A DNA stretch of 64,000 nt from NCBI GenBank assembly GCA_910574455.1, contig CAJSYZ010000007.1, positions 1,798,001-1,862,000 of the forward strand, in the 5' to 3' direction. Both the position numbers and the translations under genes were made by a program. Below are positions 10,541 through 23,245 of this stretch, piece after piece (position 1 is the stretch's first letter; each line of letters begins with the position of its first letter). The notes under the pieces were generated by a model. It saw only the letters and a program-made list of their open reading frames with translations, was not told the origin of the DNA and did not search any database. Source of the stretch: Trichaptum fuscoviolaceum. Taxonomy: Eukaryota > Basidiomycota > Agaricomycetes > Hymenochaetales > Trichaptaceae.

Positions 10541-13500
10541 ATGCCGGTAACTCGGCGAAGGCCCAAACCCGTTCATCTTACAGATATCTTCCCCCCGACT
10601 ATTCAATGCACCTTCTCCTTCTGCAGCAGGAGGTTCAAGAATCAATCCGCAAGAACAAGACATGAATATTCAGCTCACCCGTCATCATTTGCAACAAGAC
10701 CTGCTGCTTGTGGTTACGACTCGGATTCCTCACCCAAGCGACCCGCACGACCTTCGACACCTCAAGCTCTTCCCGGCTCTCCTGAACTTCCAACAGACTT
10801 GGAGGGCCATCATGAAGATGAAAAAGCGGCTGCAACTCTTCAAGTTACGACTACGACATTTCTATACTCACACAGGATATCTCGATGCTTAGCATAGGCC
10901 GAGACGAGCTGCTTCAAGATTTAGACGGTCCTGATTGCCTGCCCCATGCTGACACTGGAGATGACGAACTTGAAGACCAAGACCTATCTTCTGCTGATCC
11001 GGACTCCGACATTGGAGATTATGAAGAGAACAATGATAACTTAAAGGTGTATCACAGATATTTAAATGGTGCGCGCTAAGTATGATGTCCCCGGTTTACT
11101 GTAGCATTCTGACACCAAATATTGTGCAGCCACTCCATGCGATGAAGAAGGGAACTTGTTAGAAAAGGAAGAACCGCCCGTTTTACGGAACGAACCTGCG
11201 TCAAATGACTGGTTTCCCTATTCGTGCCGAGCAGATTTCGAGCTCGCAGATTTTCTCTATCGCGAAGAGCAAATGTCTGCTGGCAACATAACAAAGCTTC
11301 TCGGAATTATGAAGGCTTATCAACTAATTCAGTCCACGGAGAACGCACAATCTGTTGAATTGGGCGCGACAGATCCCAACTTCGATGACTCAGATCTGGA
11401 TACAGCTGGTACACTGCTTGATGGAGATGCACAAAATTTGTACAAGATCATTGACACTACAAAAGTCGGTGATGTATCTTGGAAATCCTTCAGTAACTTC
11501 TACACTACCGACAAGGGCCAAAAAGCGTCAAATGAGAACATCGAGTCATGGAAGAGGAAAGAATATGATGTATGGTATCGGGATCCTTTGGAAGTGATCC
11601 GAAATTTGGTGGATAATCCGGCTTTAGAAGGCGAATTTGACTTTGTCCCGTTTCGTGAATTTCAGACAAAGGAGGACACCGATAATATCAATGACAAAGA
11701 ACGAGTTTTCAGAAATTACATGTCCGGGAATTTTGCTTGGGAACAGGCTGTAAGTCATGACTCATTAACTCGCACAGATACTTATTATCCTTGACTTAGA
11801 ACAAGATTTATGCAGAAGATAAAGCAGTCCATGGATCTATGTTCGTCCCGGTCATCTTAGGGAGCGATAAGACAACGGTTTCTGTTGGAACTGGCAATAA
11901 TGAATACTATCCTTTGTATCTCTCGATTGGGAATGTATCAAACAAGGCCCGGCGGTCCCAGAAACTGAATACAGTCCAGCTCATAGCATTTCTGGCAATA
12001 CCAAAGAGTATGTGTTAATAGTGATCTATTTGATTGAGTTCTGATGCTTTGCAGCTGAGCGGCAATACGAAAAGTCAGATGACTTCCGGCGTTTTCGACA
12101 TCAGATTTTTCATTCGTCTATATCGAGGATCTTAAACTCGCTGAAAACCGCAATGATCATGAACACTCAGAAAACTATTCTCCGGTGCCCTGATGGTCAC
12201 TTGCGTAGGTCAGTTTTCGGACTCGGCTCATATATAGCCGATTATCCGGAACAGGTCAGCCTTTGCGCCATATGCACTGGATGGTGCTGCAAGTGAGTCC
12301 TAGCTTTCCTGAAATCAAGCTCTGTTGCGATAACTTACTTTCGACATTATAGATGCACAGCGCCTCACAAGGACCTCGATAATCCGGAATTTGTATCAAT
12401 TCCTCGAACAAAAGAGCTGCACGAACGATTGATAGAACAGGTAGACGTCAACAACATGAATAAAGCAACAATTCGGAAAGAGTACGGATTCCACCAGGAC
12501 ATTGTGGTACGTGCTTCAAATTATTCATTGGATGCGTATATTGCAGCTGATACGTTGCTCCGTAGCCTTTCACCAATGACATTCCGCGCGCAGATATATG
12601 CGATCTCATATCTCCGGACCTGCTGCACCAAATCATCAAAGGCGTGTTCAAGGATCATCTTGTCGAGTGGATATGTCAGAGCTTGACCACGTCAGAGCTG
12701 GACATTGTGGATAAAAGGTGCTGTTTTTTTACAAGTTGTTTAATGTGAATACCGTTGCTAATCTCCGCGTAGAATCAGAGTCGCTGCTCCTTTTCCTGGA
12801 CTTCGCAGATTCCCCGAAGGCCGAGGCTTCAAGCAATGGACAGGCAATGATTCTAAGGCACTTATGAAAGTATGTGACCTTTTTATCTTGTTCGAGGCAG
12901 TGGTTTGCTGATATTTGATGCAATTTGCTTAGGTATATCTTCCGGCTATCGTGGGCATTGCACACGATGATATGATTCGCACATTAAGTGCATTTCTAGA
13001 CTTCTGTTACCTTGTGCGTCGGTACACGATTACAGCCTCAACTCTTGATCAAATCAAAGCCTCTTTGGATCACTTTCACCGTTATCGGCAAATATTCATA
13101 GCTAAGGGCATCCGGGATAACTTTTCACTACCACGACAGCATGCTATGGTCCATTATCCAACATTGATCCCTCTGTTCGCTGCACCGAGTGGACTGTGCT
13201 CATCGATTACAGAGAATAAGCATATTTATGCGGTCAAAGAAACATGGCGACGCTCGAACAGAAATGATCCCTTGGGCCAGATGATCACAGCAAATCAACG
13301 ACTTAGTAAACTTATTGCATCGAGGTCAGACTTCGAACGGCGTGGAATGCTAGACGATACGCTATCTGAGGCTACGTGGAAAGTTTTGCGAGATGTTCTG
13401 CGGAAGAATATGTCAGAGCCGGAGGAGGAGGATGCTGAGAGGATCCCGAACCAGAGGGAGCAGATGCAGTGTATTGGTATGCCAGTGGCAGGACTCGGAG

Positions 13501-14589
13501 CAGCCAATGATACAGATAGTTTCTTCGATGGCATTATGGGTAATCAAGAGCACAACGAAATTGCTGACCTGGATGATTTCGGCAGTTCATCAGTGGGAGG
13601 ACTGCAGAGTAGTGTGGTTCTTCATGATGTGGAAAATACAGAACATCGGTTCCGCTTGGGTGGTAGAAGCGACCCTTCAAGCTTAATATTAATGGCTTCA
13701 AAACAACGTTAGTAACACGAGCTTGAAGTTGTGGCGCTGGACATCTGACTTCTTCGTTGTTATCCTTACAGAGTCCAGTAAGCTGTACCCCAAACAGCTC
13801 AATGCTCTTGTGACAATGAAAGGCCATCCGGAACTCCGGCGGCTCCGACAACTCATCAAAATATACTTATTCTGCAAGTACGAACGGTGCAACTTGAACG
13901 AATTAGGATACTACGACCTCGGAAGTGCTTCTGACAGCCTGATAGAAGCCGAACAACACTTTGCACTGGACATGGGCAATGACATTGCCATCTTCCATTC
14001 AGCTACCGCGTATTTCGCCTACCGCGGCGAATCGATTCCTATAGAGCAAGCAATGAGGGAGGTGATCAGGTCCAATTCCTCTTGGCGCGGAAAACCACGA
14101 CGTGATGTCGTTCTTGTCCAAGTTGATTCTCGCAAAAAGGGGTTTGCGGGCATGCAAATTGCTCGGGTTATGCTTCTTTTCTCCTTCACTGCCAACGGAG
14201 AACGGCAGGAATGCGCCCTCGTCCAGTTTTTCAAGAACATTGGAGACTCACCTGACAGAAAAACAAGAATGTGGATAGTCGAGCCAGAGTATGAGTCAGA
14301 GACCTCTACCGCGTGCCAGCGTATTGGAAGTTGCCGTCAACTGAGTGACAATGACACCTCAGGCTCAGGCTACCACCGTCACGGTGACTCCAAAACTCCA
14401 AAGTTATCCGTGATAGCTCTAGGGAGTATCTTCCGTTTAGCTCACCTCCTTGGGGTTCCAAAGGGTGATGAATGTCCTCCGAAGTCATTGACACCTGAGG
14501 AGTCCCTGGACTTTTACGATAGATTCTATGTTAACCGATTTGCTGACATGCACATGCATGAAACATTGTACGAAAGTAGACAACAATAA
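10541..14589 (+). CDS. Plavaka-type DNA transposase (multi-exon)
   Basis: A multi-exon gene on the plus strand; the chosen start is ATG 10541. Near the N-terminus there is a C2H2 finger (C-x4-C-x12-H-x4-H). Visible exons are about 10541-10848, 10881-11070, 11131-11751, 11803-12010, 12055-12293, 12354-12507, 12566-12718, 12772-12870, 12933-13709 and 13771-14589, joined by short GT..AG introns. Motifs typical of the fungal Plavaka family are ILGSDKTTVSVGTGNNEYYP (about 11850-11910), DYPEQVSLCAICTGWCCKC (Cys-rich, about 12240-12360) and PDLLHQIIKGVFKDHLVEW (about 12610-12670). The enzyme would cut and reinsert the element in the nucleus. All exons read through without an obvious stop, so it may still be functional. 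Repeat-rich DNA flanks it on both sides. The family call rests on remembered motifs; I did not locate the catalytic DDE residues with certainty. Confidence 0.75.
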
Positions 14590-15613
14590 AGATAAACCCT
14601 CATTTAGCACACAAAGTACCTTTAAGTTGAAACTTATGAAGTAAGGATATGACATTTAAATGTTCAACATTGTACGAAGCTAGACAATAATTACTAAGTT
14701 AAGCTGTACTAGTATCATAGTATTGAGACTTACGTAGTAGGTGCGCTCGGTTCCAGTGCTTGCGAAGCAACGATAGCCTTATTTAGTCATCGATTCTTGA
14801 GATGCTCCGTGGGAATAGCTTAACAATTAAAAAAGGGTCTGTGAAACTGGGCTAGGACAGTCAATACTTTGCTGTGACCACTTCGGAGTCGGACATTCCA
14901 TTTCCGGTATTTTCTGCTGCATATATGCAAACCTCTTGTCCATGGTTCCCCTTTGTTTTGCACGGAAATAAATACTATGTTAGCTCCTTAATGAGGCTGA
15001 TTGTAAGAATAACAGCTTTAAACTGGCTGTTGCACGAATATTAGGAAGAGACTGATGTTCAAGCAAATCAAAGTAATGTAACATGTGTGACTATTATCTT
15101 GTAATCAGTAACCAAGCAGCTAGTACTAGTCGCTATTAGTACGAGAATGTCCGGACCACTTCCGGTTTTGTCCGGCGGTGCTTGAACGCGTCGTTGCGTC
15201 GCAAGCACTGGAACCGAGCGCACCCTAAGTGTTTTTTTGGCTCGCATTCAAGTTGTACTACAGTTTACATTGCCAGAGCCAGTGGCAACCACATCATAGT
15301 ATTCAATGTTCAAGGTAATATTATTATCAACAAATCTCAAAGCGACATAAGAAAAAACTGAAAATGCAAGCATAGCGCAGAGACTCGGATTACAAGGGTA
15401 CTCAAAGTCATAGGTTCACCTCGAAGTCCTCAGCGTTTCCCATGATATAAGTGCCTGGGAGTGGTTGGCTGACAACTTCACTCTGAAACCGCTTGACGGG
15501 GAGAACAGCTACTAGTAAATGCAGTGAGCGTATAATATGGAAATGAGGAGACTTTGTCACTTACAATTATTACTGATTGCTGTGTCCATTGTCAACCCGC
15601 CACCTTCGAAAAA
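14590..15613. other. Intergenic region after the Plavaka transposase
   Basis: Holds the 486-bp MITE-like element (14740-15225) and scattered TACTAG and TTCAAGTT motifs. No coding sequence is seen. Confidence 0.5.
14740..15225. mobile_element. MITE-like element with 34-bp terminal inverted repeats
   Basis: The left end GGTGCGCTCGGTTCCAGTGC continues for 34 bp and is matched, with one mismatch, by the inverted right end at about 15191-15224. The element is 486 bp and flanked by TA (14738-14739 and 15226-15227), consistent with a TA target duplication. There is no open reading frame, so it must rely on a transposase elsewhere. The extra terminal C at the right end makes the exact boundary uncertain by one base. 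Confidence 0.7.
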
Positions 15614-17648
15614 CTACTTCGGCTCGTCGCGGTGACCTTCAGGACTTGAAGGCTTGGAGTCATCCTTTGACTCTATCGCCAATTTCACATAATTGCGATA
15701 CCCTAAGACTTCACGAATATCAACGGGATTTTTGACGCCTTCCGGGACTTTTGCCTCGAATGCCGAGCACACCAACTCCGTCAGATAGCGTTGGTATCTC
15801 TGCATGTCATTGTCCTTCAAGTGGCGGAGCTTTGTATCCGATTTCTGTTCGACCTTGCCCTTGCCCTTGCCCTTGCCCTTGCCCTTGCCCTTGCCCTTGC
15901 CCTTGCCCTCGTGCTCGCGCTCGGGCTCGGCCTTATATGCCGCCATGCTCGCCATCTCCAACTTGTTATATTCTTCTAACTTATCAATAGATTCAAGGAC
16001 AGAATCAGTCATCTCCCCCCCTTGATGTACGATCTTGTTTAAGAGGTCGTTTATGATGACGCCTTTCGACCTCTGCATGACTAGATCAAAAAGACCCCTT
16101 CTGGAGACAACCTGCAACCATCTCCTGACGATCCTAAGCCCATTTATCAATCTCGTCTGAAGAACGCACAAATCGTCGATGCATTTATTAACCTCATCCT
16201 CAAAATTTGGTGCAACTTCTAGTGGTATGTTTCGATGTAGGTCCGATAGTAGGTTTTCCATCGTGTCGCGAACTTTGGGCGCCCTCGTCGAGACAACTTC
16301 ATAGTCGGACGAAGTAACTTCATCCGCGTATTCCCTCCTGTCGTAGAAAGCGTCGTACCGATTGCACAGACCAATCGCCAGTTTCCAGCTTTTAGTTTTC
16401 GCACCCTTCGCATCCTTCTCAGCTGGTAAGTGTAGTAGCATTTCATTGGCAGCGGGTTTCTGGGGTGAAATATGAAGAGTTCTGACCGCAGGCGTCGAAT
16501 ATTTCGCTTGCAAATTCCCTGATTTTGATACCTGTGTGTAGAGTGCTTCCCATGAGAAGCGGATTTCGGTTCTGATCATAAGTCCATTAGCCGAAACTGA
16601 GATGGATTGGAGATGGTCTTCGATGGTTGCGATGAGATCGTAAAGGGCGTCGAAATGGGCCTGGAAGTACGGTAGGAAGATTCGGAAATCATGAAACCAG
16701 GGGTCCGACTTGGATGCCTGCAATACCTCAACACAGTCTTGCTTGAAATCTTCCGCAATACACATTACACCCGATTTGCGATAATTTAGATGCATGCTGT
16801 AGTCTTTCGGAGGGGAGTGATCTCGTATGACCACCCAGAGTTTCTTTGGCTCTATCTCGTGGAACTTGTAATTATAGGGTAGACTATTTGGGGCCGCGAG
16901 GGTGTCGAACACTTCATCTCTAGTGAACCAGATGACAATTGCGGAGGACTCCATGAAGAAGAACCTTAGACTGTCCAAGAGCTTCCTTACTCTAATAGCG
17001 TCGCCCGCTGGCCGTGACTAACAAGCGTAGGTTATTAGACGTTCTTTTTAGAAACATGATCTTATTACTTACCCCCGTAACATTTGCAGACAAGAGCTCG
17101 ACCACTTCAGACATCTTTCCCAAAGCTGTGTTCAACGTTTGAATCTGCGCCTCAAAAGCAGTGCTCATCTGTGCAACCTGTTTCTCCAACTTCATAATCC
17201 TATCATCCCCTGAATGAGCTGGATGGTTTGAAGTCGAGCGAACCGACTGCATGTCATCTGTACCAGTGAGCAATGGGGAAGTAGCAGTGCTCGTCCTTGC
17301 AACATTTTCCTCCAAATTCGTAATCATATCAACCCCTGAATGAGCTGGATGGTTTGAAGTCGAGCGAACCGACTGGTTGTAATCTGTACCAGTGTGAACT
17401 GGAATTTCTATAGCTTCTGAAATACTTTTTGCAGTAACGACCAGGGAATCCAAAGTAGCCGGAGATTGGCTAATGCTCCTTTTTATTGTATGCCCAGGTC
17501 CTGCTCTCGTCCCATGCGTTGACTCTGACAGTGATCGCGGTTGCACTGGTGAATCGCTGACAGTGTGCGAATGACTTCTTCCTTTACTTGTCACGTCAGT
17601 CGTCTTTGCCCTTTTCGCATCACGATAATCATTGTCCGGCTCATTCAA
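15614..17648 (-). CDS. Uncharacterised 659-residue protein with a (Gly-Lys)n repeat
   Basis: Two exons, 17648-17073 and 17017-15614, separated by a 55-bp intron with donor GTAAGT and phase 0; together they give 659 residues. The N-terminal 190 residues are basic and Ser/Thr-rich (a possible nuclear signal around DAKRAKTTD). They contain two copies of the segment QSVRSTSNHPAHSG, each followed by a short predicted coiled coil. The C-terminal exon looks globular with aromatic motifs (IVIWFTRDEVFDTL, WLQVVSRRGLFDLVM) and no transmembrane segment. A run of alternating Gly and Lys is encoded by a hexanucleotide repeat (15853-15909). I do not recognise the family. It sits between Plavaka-type repeat clusters, so it may be transposon cargo. 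The frame is intact. Confidence 0.6.
15853..15909 (+). repeat. (CCCTTG)n hexanucleotide microsatellite in coding sequence
   Basis: About nine near-perfect copies of CCCTTG on the plus strand, read as alternating Gly-Lys by the minus-strand gene. The unit length keeps the frame when copy number changes. Confidence 0.9.
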
Positions 17649-17699
17649 GTTATGACGCTTAGTGCTCGGCTCCCCTGAATCCTCAGGCTCTGCTGAAGG

Positions 17700-18530
17700 C
17701 GGCTGTTAATTGGCTTTGTTTCCAGTCCGAGGTAAAACGAGCTCACTTTGGTTACTACTATTGTTGTAAGTACGTTTCCGATTTATGATTACTATTTCCC
17801 GTCCCCGACTCGGATTCGATGCACTGGCATTTGGTGACGTATACATTGTCTAAGTCTTCTCAGGCTGCTGATTGGGATTATCTACAATTTAGTTATTGTC
17901 AGAACCAACAAGGGGGCCCAACTTAAACGCAGGCTCACTGGATATTTCGAACAAAACTGTGACTTGAAGCCTGAGAGGAGGGTTTATTGCTTTCTCCAAC
18001 AGCTTCAAGATGTAGTTAAAACTGGTCCTCAGGCTACTACTACCGGCGCGGCACCACCGACTCGGAGTCGGAACCGAATAGTATCAAGTTGAAGTTCGGT
18101 TCGAGTTTCAGAACCCTTTCAAGTTTAGAGATCAAATTGCCAGTAGTATAGTAGTAGTACAGTACTACTCGGGCTACAAGTCTGAAGATCTCAGTCAGTG
18201 GATGAATTTAAACTAGGAGACTGAAAGTTGACTCACCGCCAGCCTGAGTACTGCCAGTGGCAGCCCCTGAGCTACTAGTAGAATTTAGGTGGCAGGGACT
18301 TCAACTACAAGGTGATCGGGCTTCAAGCTGCTGAAAAGAACAAGCTTGAGAGCTACTAGAGTGTAGACAATGACACGACACGTCGCTGGTCGCTGGCTTT
18401 CAAGTTGGCAACTCCTCGTCATTCAAGTTGATGGGCATGGGGTAGTCAGGCTACTAAATGCGGAACTTGAATCTGAAGCCAAACTTCTTACGCCACTGCT
18501 GGTGCCAGCCTGAGGCTAGTACTCTCCGGC
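17700..18530. repeat. Third subterminal-type repeat cluster
   Basis: The same motif set as at 9.95-10.5 kb (CTGCCAGTGGCAG, GACTCGGAGTCG, TTCAAGTTG, AGTAGTAGTAC). It may mark the right end of a large Plavaka element starting before 10.5 kb. There is no gene here. Confidence 0.4.
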
Positions 18531-18829
18531 ACATGTTCTAACCCATGCTGTTCCAACCTCGCGACGAGACATTCCTCAACAAACTCGGATAATCTCGGAC
18601 GGGCATGCTCTACAATCATCTTCATCTCAAGCAAGCATTGGAGGGTATGTGCTGATACGCATAGTTCAAGGTGGCCTTGCGGTAGAGCTCATCTTTCTTT
18701 CAACAAGCATATCCTCAATGTGGTTTGTCCTTCCGACCACAGTGATACCAATACCATCACTTGTTTCTTAGGAGGATCAACTTCTTCTCGTTTTTATCTC
18801 AGTCGACTCGCTGCTTCGAATAATCCTGC

Positions 18830-19690
18830 CTGTCTATGAAGATGGACTGCTATGGCACGAACCACCACGGAGGATTGCTGTAGGGAATGGACTGTGAGGA
18901 CGCTTGGAGGAATTGAACCAAAGATAGCTTACGTGCAGGATGCTATCACCATAGCTATGGGATTGAGCACGGGAGGTTACGTGAGAATAGAATCGGAGTT
19001 CATGATGATGGAATTTATGCAGGTCAGTGACCTACCAAATAGATGTAGAGATCAGAACTCTAATTTTTGTATCGTTTCGCAGAGCAATGGAGCAAAACAG
19101 AATACAGGATGAACGACTGGTGTCCAGCACTTCTTCATATTCTCTCATCCATTGTAGAACATCCGAACGAGATTCTCTCATTCCATTCGCGTCTATCCCT
19201 CAACCCGAGCAACATTAACAACCTCTTCTCATTATCTCGAGATTGTATCCTGCGATGTTGGTCTCCGAATAAAAGATGCCGGTCAGAGGTATCTTTTCCC
19301 CTTTAAATGGCAATAGAGAAGGGCCTTCGCTGTTACAGGGGCGTCCGCAAAAACTTTTGCTGGCTCACGAGTAATCGGGCCAAACCGAAGACAACTACTC
19401 CGTCTTTGTCTTCGTCCCTTCAAGTTCCCTTACTTTAGGTACTTTAGGTGGCACTTCTCATATTTATGAGTTCGCATCTGATCAATCATACTGGAATCAC
19501 ATCAACCTCTACCCCCCTAAAAGTGCGCATTGTAGATTACAAGAATTTCTTACGGACGGGAGGCTATACGTTCTCTGTGAGAGGAAAGGAGAATCTGTGT
19601 GCGAAGTCGCTTATTTCGGTCCTGGTGTGGAAAGGCGTACTTGGACTCCCGCGGTCTGCGGTCTAACGGACAAACTGCATAGGAAACTTT
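18830..19690 (+). pseudogene. Degraded nucleoporin-like (Nup120/Nup160) remnant
   Basis: Two exon-like pieces resemble the beta-propeller part of the Nup120/Nup160 scaffold nucleoporin. One at about 19100-19300 reads NNLFSLSRDCILRCWSPNK, a WD/propeller-like signature. The other at about 19518-19690 reads HCRLQEFLTDGRLYVLCER and continues in frame. The pieces are in different frames and separated by stops. Nup120/160 belongs to the Y-shaped nuclear pore complex; this copy could not make it. The identification rests on short motifs and the remnant could be another propeller protein. Confidence 0.35.
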
Positions 19691-19699
19691 TGGTGGGTT

Positions 19700-22413
19700 G
19701 CTGTTACAACCAGGCTCGTTAACAGAGAACTTCCTCAGGTTGTCTTACGTCCTGGTGTATTTTCTGTTTAACACTACGTTCTGCTCTCCAGGATTACATC
19801 TTGGCCCGCACCCTCCACTATTGATCGCATCCTATGCAATTATCGGAAAAAGGAACAGCCGCTGCCATAGGATGTACAGTTGAGTTGACACGGGATCATC
19901 TTACACACTGGCACTGGCAGCCTAGGGCAGGAACCACCTTACAGACACACTTTATCCAATCATCCAAGATGAGTAAGCTCTATAATATCGTTGATGGCCT
20001 CAAGTGACTTTTCAGTAGCGAACTGACGTAGTCATGGCCTCCTCCTCAACTACCACTGTATCCCAACGCCCAAGTCACCGCAGATTCTCTTCTTCACTTT
20101 TCTACCAATTTTCAACATCGAATTCCTCCTGCACGTCCCGATTCTCTCTCAACACCATGCGGGACCTTGTACAACTCTGATAGACCTCTTTCTTCCGCCG
20201 CGCATCTGCCGACTCGCGCTTTGCCTGTCTCGGCACGCTCAAATTGTTCTATCGGTTTCAACGCCTCGCGCAGCTCGCGTAAAACGTCTCTAGGCTCGTA
20301 TGGAAACCAAGGGGGTAGGAGTTCGACCGCTTTTGCAGAGGAACGAAACCACTGCCGTCTACGCAATTTACTGCGCCCACAGCAGGCGCCCCAATTCTTG
20401 ACCCAGGATTCTCTCGCAGATTTATGCCGACGCGTATTCCCCCACCGACTAAAGCAATGGCGAGCACACATGCGCACGCGTCCACCTCCACAGTTGACAA
20501 CACAAACTTCTTCAGCGATTTGTGATGGTAGAGTGGTTACATCCGTCACCATATATCATGAGTGAACCTTCTCCGAGGGACAGGGCTATGCCAGAGAGCT
20601 CATCGTCAGTGGTGGCTGATGACCAGCTCAGAGAGCAGGACGTTAAAACTGGTTGCTGCACTTGCATCCGAGGTCCGCTCCTCCCAGGTTTTGAATCGCG
20701 AGACGCATCACCGACGTTTCGGATGTGCAAAGAGGCAAGTTACTGAACCGGCCCTCACAGGCACGAGGAGAGGATGTATGCGTGCAGTAATCAGTGAGCG
20801 AAAGCTACTACTGTACTTCTCGAGTAAGCTGTTCTTTTAATTTTTGAATCATAATACTCACGGGCTTCTTCAGCTTTGGAGCATCGGCACGGGGAATGTC
20901 TATACGTTCTCCGAGAACATCTGCATAAGATTTACGCCGAAAATTATAGTCTTCTTTTCTTGGGGTGGGGGTAGGGGGATTGGACACATCCGTTCGCGTA
21001 TGGAATCTGCAAATGGGTATGATTTTCTTCACATTCCTGTATCCCCGACTCATCAGTGACAACTTTCCAGTACGACTCCGACTTTCTTGTCACCGGAAGG
21101 AACGATGGCCGTGTCAGCTTCTTCTCGTTCCATCATTCCTCTTTTCCTCGACCATCTCAAGCTCAACAATAAGCGGCCACAGGACTCGCGCTGAGCAGTC
21201 AGTCGGGATGAGTCTCTATCCCTACCGTCTACTCTCACTTCAGGAATCCCTGCTCAATCGACATCTAAGCCTAAGTTCGCCTGGCCTGAGCGGCGTAAAG
21301 AGCCCAAAAACATGGGAAGGATGCTGGACAGCGACACTCTCTCACCACATACCACAGTGAGGAGAGGGAAGGTTGCGAAGTTGCGCGGTCGGATTCGTAT
21401 ATACGGGGCTATGTATCACCGGGCAGTTTGATGCATCCCAATATTTCGCTTGCATGCACAAAGGTCGACAAAGCAACTCACAACTCAATTTGCAAATGCT
21501 GCGAAGGGAAAAATATAACTGCATTTTCGACATCATCCAAGTTGTTGTCAACTTGTCGTGTCCCCATTCCTTGCCAAACACCTCTGCCCCGCCACCATTG
21601 CCGCCTAAACGGAGAACACTCGGTTTCAATGTGCAGTATGAGTCCATCATCGGCCGACAGCGCAATTCCCTCAGCTCCGAGGACGAGAAACGCGCCTTCA
21701 TGCAAATTACTCCTTCCGAAGCGGGTTGGGATGCATTCAAGTTGGCCCATTTCCCATTTTGGCACGGTTCTAGTTCAAGTTTCGGGTTGTGTACAGGGAT
21801 GACTGTTGTATGGTGAGTTACTCGTGGCTTTCTTCGAAATCCTTCTAGAGCTGATGGAGCAGCTTCTTGTGCAGTGGGTTGTATCCTCCCGACTTCTTCG
21901 GAGTTAACATGACTCATTTTCTTGTTCGTTTGTGCTTAAAATGAAAAGAAGCCTTATAATCAAGTCATCCGGAAGAAATCATTTGTTATCTCCTATCAGT
22001 TCAACTTGCGGTTTATCCGAGTCATAGTACAAAGCACTAATAGCTCCCTCTCTCTTTCTAGAAGAATGGGAAATCAGAAAACTGACTTCAACTACTTTGT
22101 ATAAGTGTGAAGTGGGAGCGGGTATTGTCCCCAAGATCATCATCAAGCCATTCCACCGTGAATCATGTTCTCAAATCTTCGTACTATCCTTCTCATCCTC
22201 CTCTCCCTTGATTACGCACGCCTGCACCTCAGCACCGTCCTCCGCTTTCAGCTCGTTCAACGGTGGACAGCAAGGGCTCAAACGAAGGTACTTGTTTCAT
22301 TCATATCAAGATCTGTACACTGACTTGTTGCTAGATACACAAGAAACTGCAAACGTTTCTTGATCTTCTCGGGGTACCACCAACACCTCTCTCCGAATTA
22401 CATCAATATAGGC
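19700..22413. other. Decayed or intergenic region without a confident gene
   Basis: Contains several fragments of open frame but no joined gene I can support. A piece near 20970 (TSVRVWNLQMG, plus strand) looks like a single WD40 blade. A minus-strand open frame at 21342-21917 (191 residues) has no recognised domain and is interrupted nowhere, but its codon content is not convincing. Confidence 0.4.
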
Positions 22414-23230
22414 TGTTACGACCGTCGGGAATTGTAGCGGGAAACAGTTTCGGGAAACTGGAATTCGCGACAAGAACCCGCGTTCGGGAATCTGGATTCG
22501 CGACCGGGAACGAGCGTGGGAATTCAGGCGGGAAACGCGCGGGATTCTATCCAGGCGCGTCGCGGGATTCTCAAGGCCAGCTAGGACTCTTCACTGCTTT
22601 GAACGTCAAGTAAGCGGATCCCTAAGGAAGCACTCCACAAGTAAGTATTGCGCAACTAACTACACAGGAGAAAAGAGAGAGATCGCACCTAAGGAAGCAC
22701 TCCACAAGAGGTCAAAAGTGAGGTGCTCCTTACGATGCCTACAGCTATTTATCTACTTCGTAAAGACTGTATAGTTAATCTACGCTAAGTGTCCTTGCGC
22801 AATGCGCACCTATCTACTACAAACGATACATGCTACGACCGCACTGCTAGGCATGTCTATCCCGTCTCTCCAGATGGCTACGGCCTGTCCGTGGACGTCA
22901 GCGTCCGGTCCGGGGCCGCGACTAGCCAGACTAGGTATGCCAGACTGTTGCAGGTCGTCACCTTGAGGTACTAACGGATTAATGAGCGTATGTTGATAAG
23001 TGAATGTACGTGTGCCGTGGCGGGTTGTCGTAAATGAATGTGTGTATGCGTGCATGGTTGCCGGGACGGTGGTGCGGGATAAGTCACGTGAGCATGGGAT
23101 CGTGCGATTCGGGAATGAGGTTTCGCGGGGGAATCCAATGGCGGGATTCTCCCCGCGGGTTTGTCTGCTCATGTCGGGATCCTTGGCGGGAAAGTGCGGG
23201 AAATGAGAAAAGGAGCCCGGGATCTCGACA
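22414..23230 (-). repeat. 3' LTR of gypsy element 1 (817 bp)
   Basis: Bounded TGTTACGACC...CTCGACA. It carries the internal primer-complementary segment at 22709-22719. It differs from the 5' LTR and from the solo LTR mainly in the 23,030-23,160 interval, where the other two agree with each other. Confidence 0.92.
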
Positions 23231-23245
23231 TTACCCCCCTCCAAA
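23231..23245 (-). other. Polypurine tract of element 1
   Basis: On the minus strand TTTGGAGGGGGGTAA lies immediately before the 3' LTR start (TGTCGAG). This is the position and composition expected for the plus-strand DNA primer in LTR retrotransposons. Confidence 0.75.

Noticed and set aside
15751..16025. Plus-strand frames rich in Pro/Cys/Leu repeats
   Set aside because: They are the antisense reading of the CCCTTG microsatellite inside the minus-strand gene.
20167..20565. Overlapping open frames on both strands at 20.1-20.8 kb
   Set aside because: Arg/Ser-rich translations on both strands with no motif; no splice-consistent neighbours were found.
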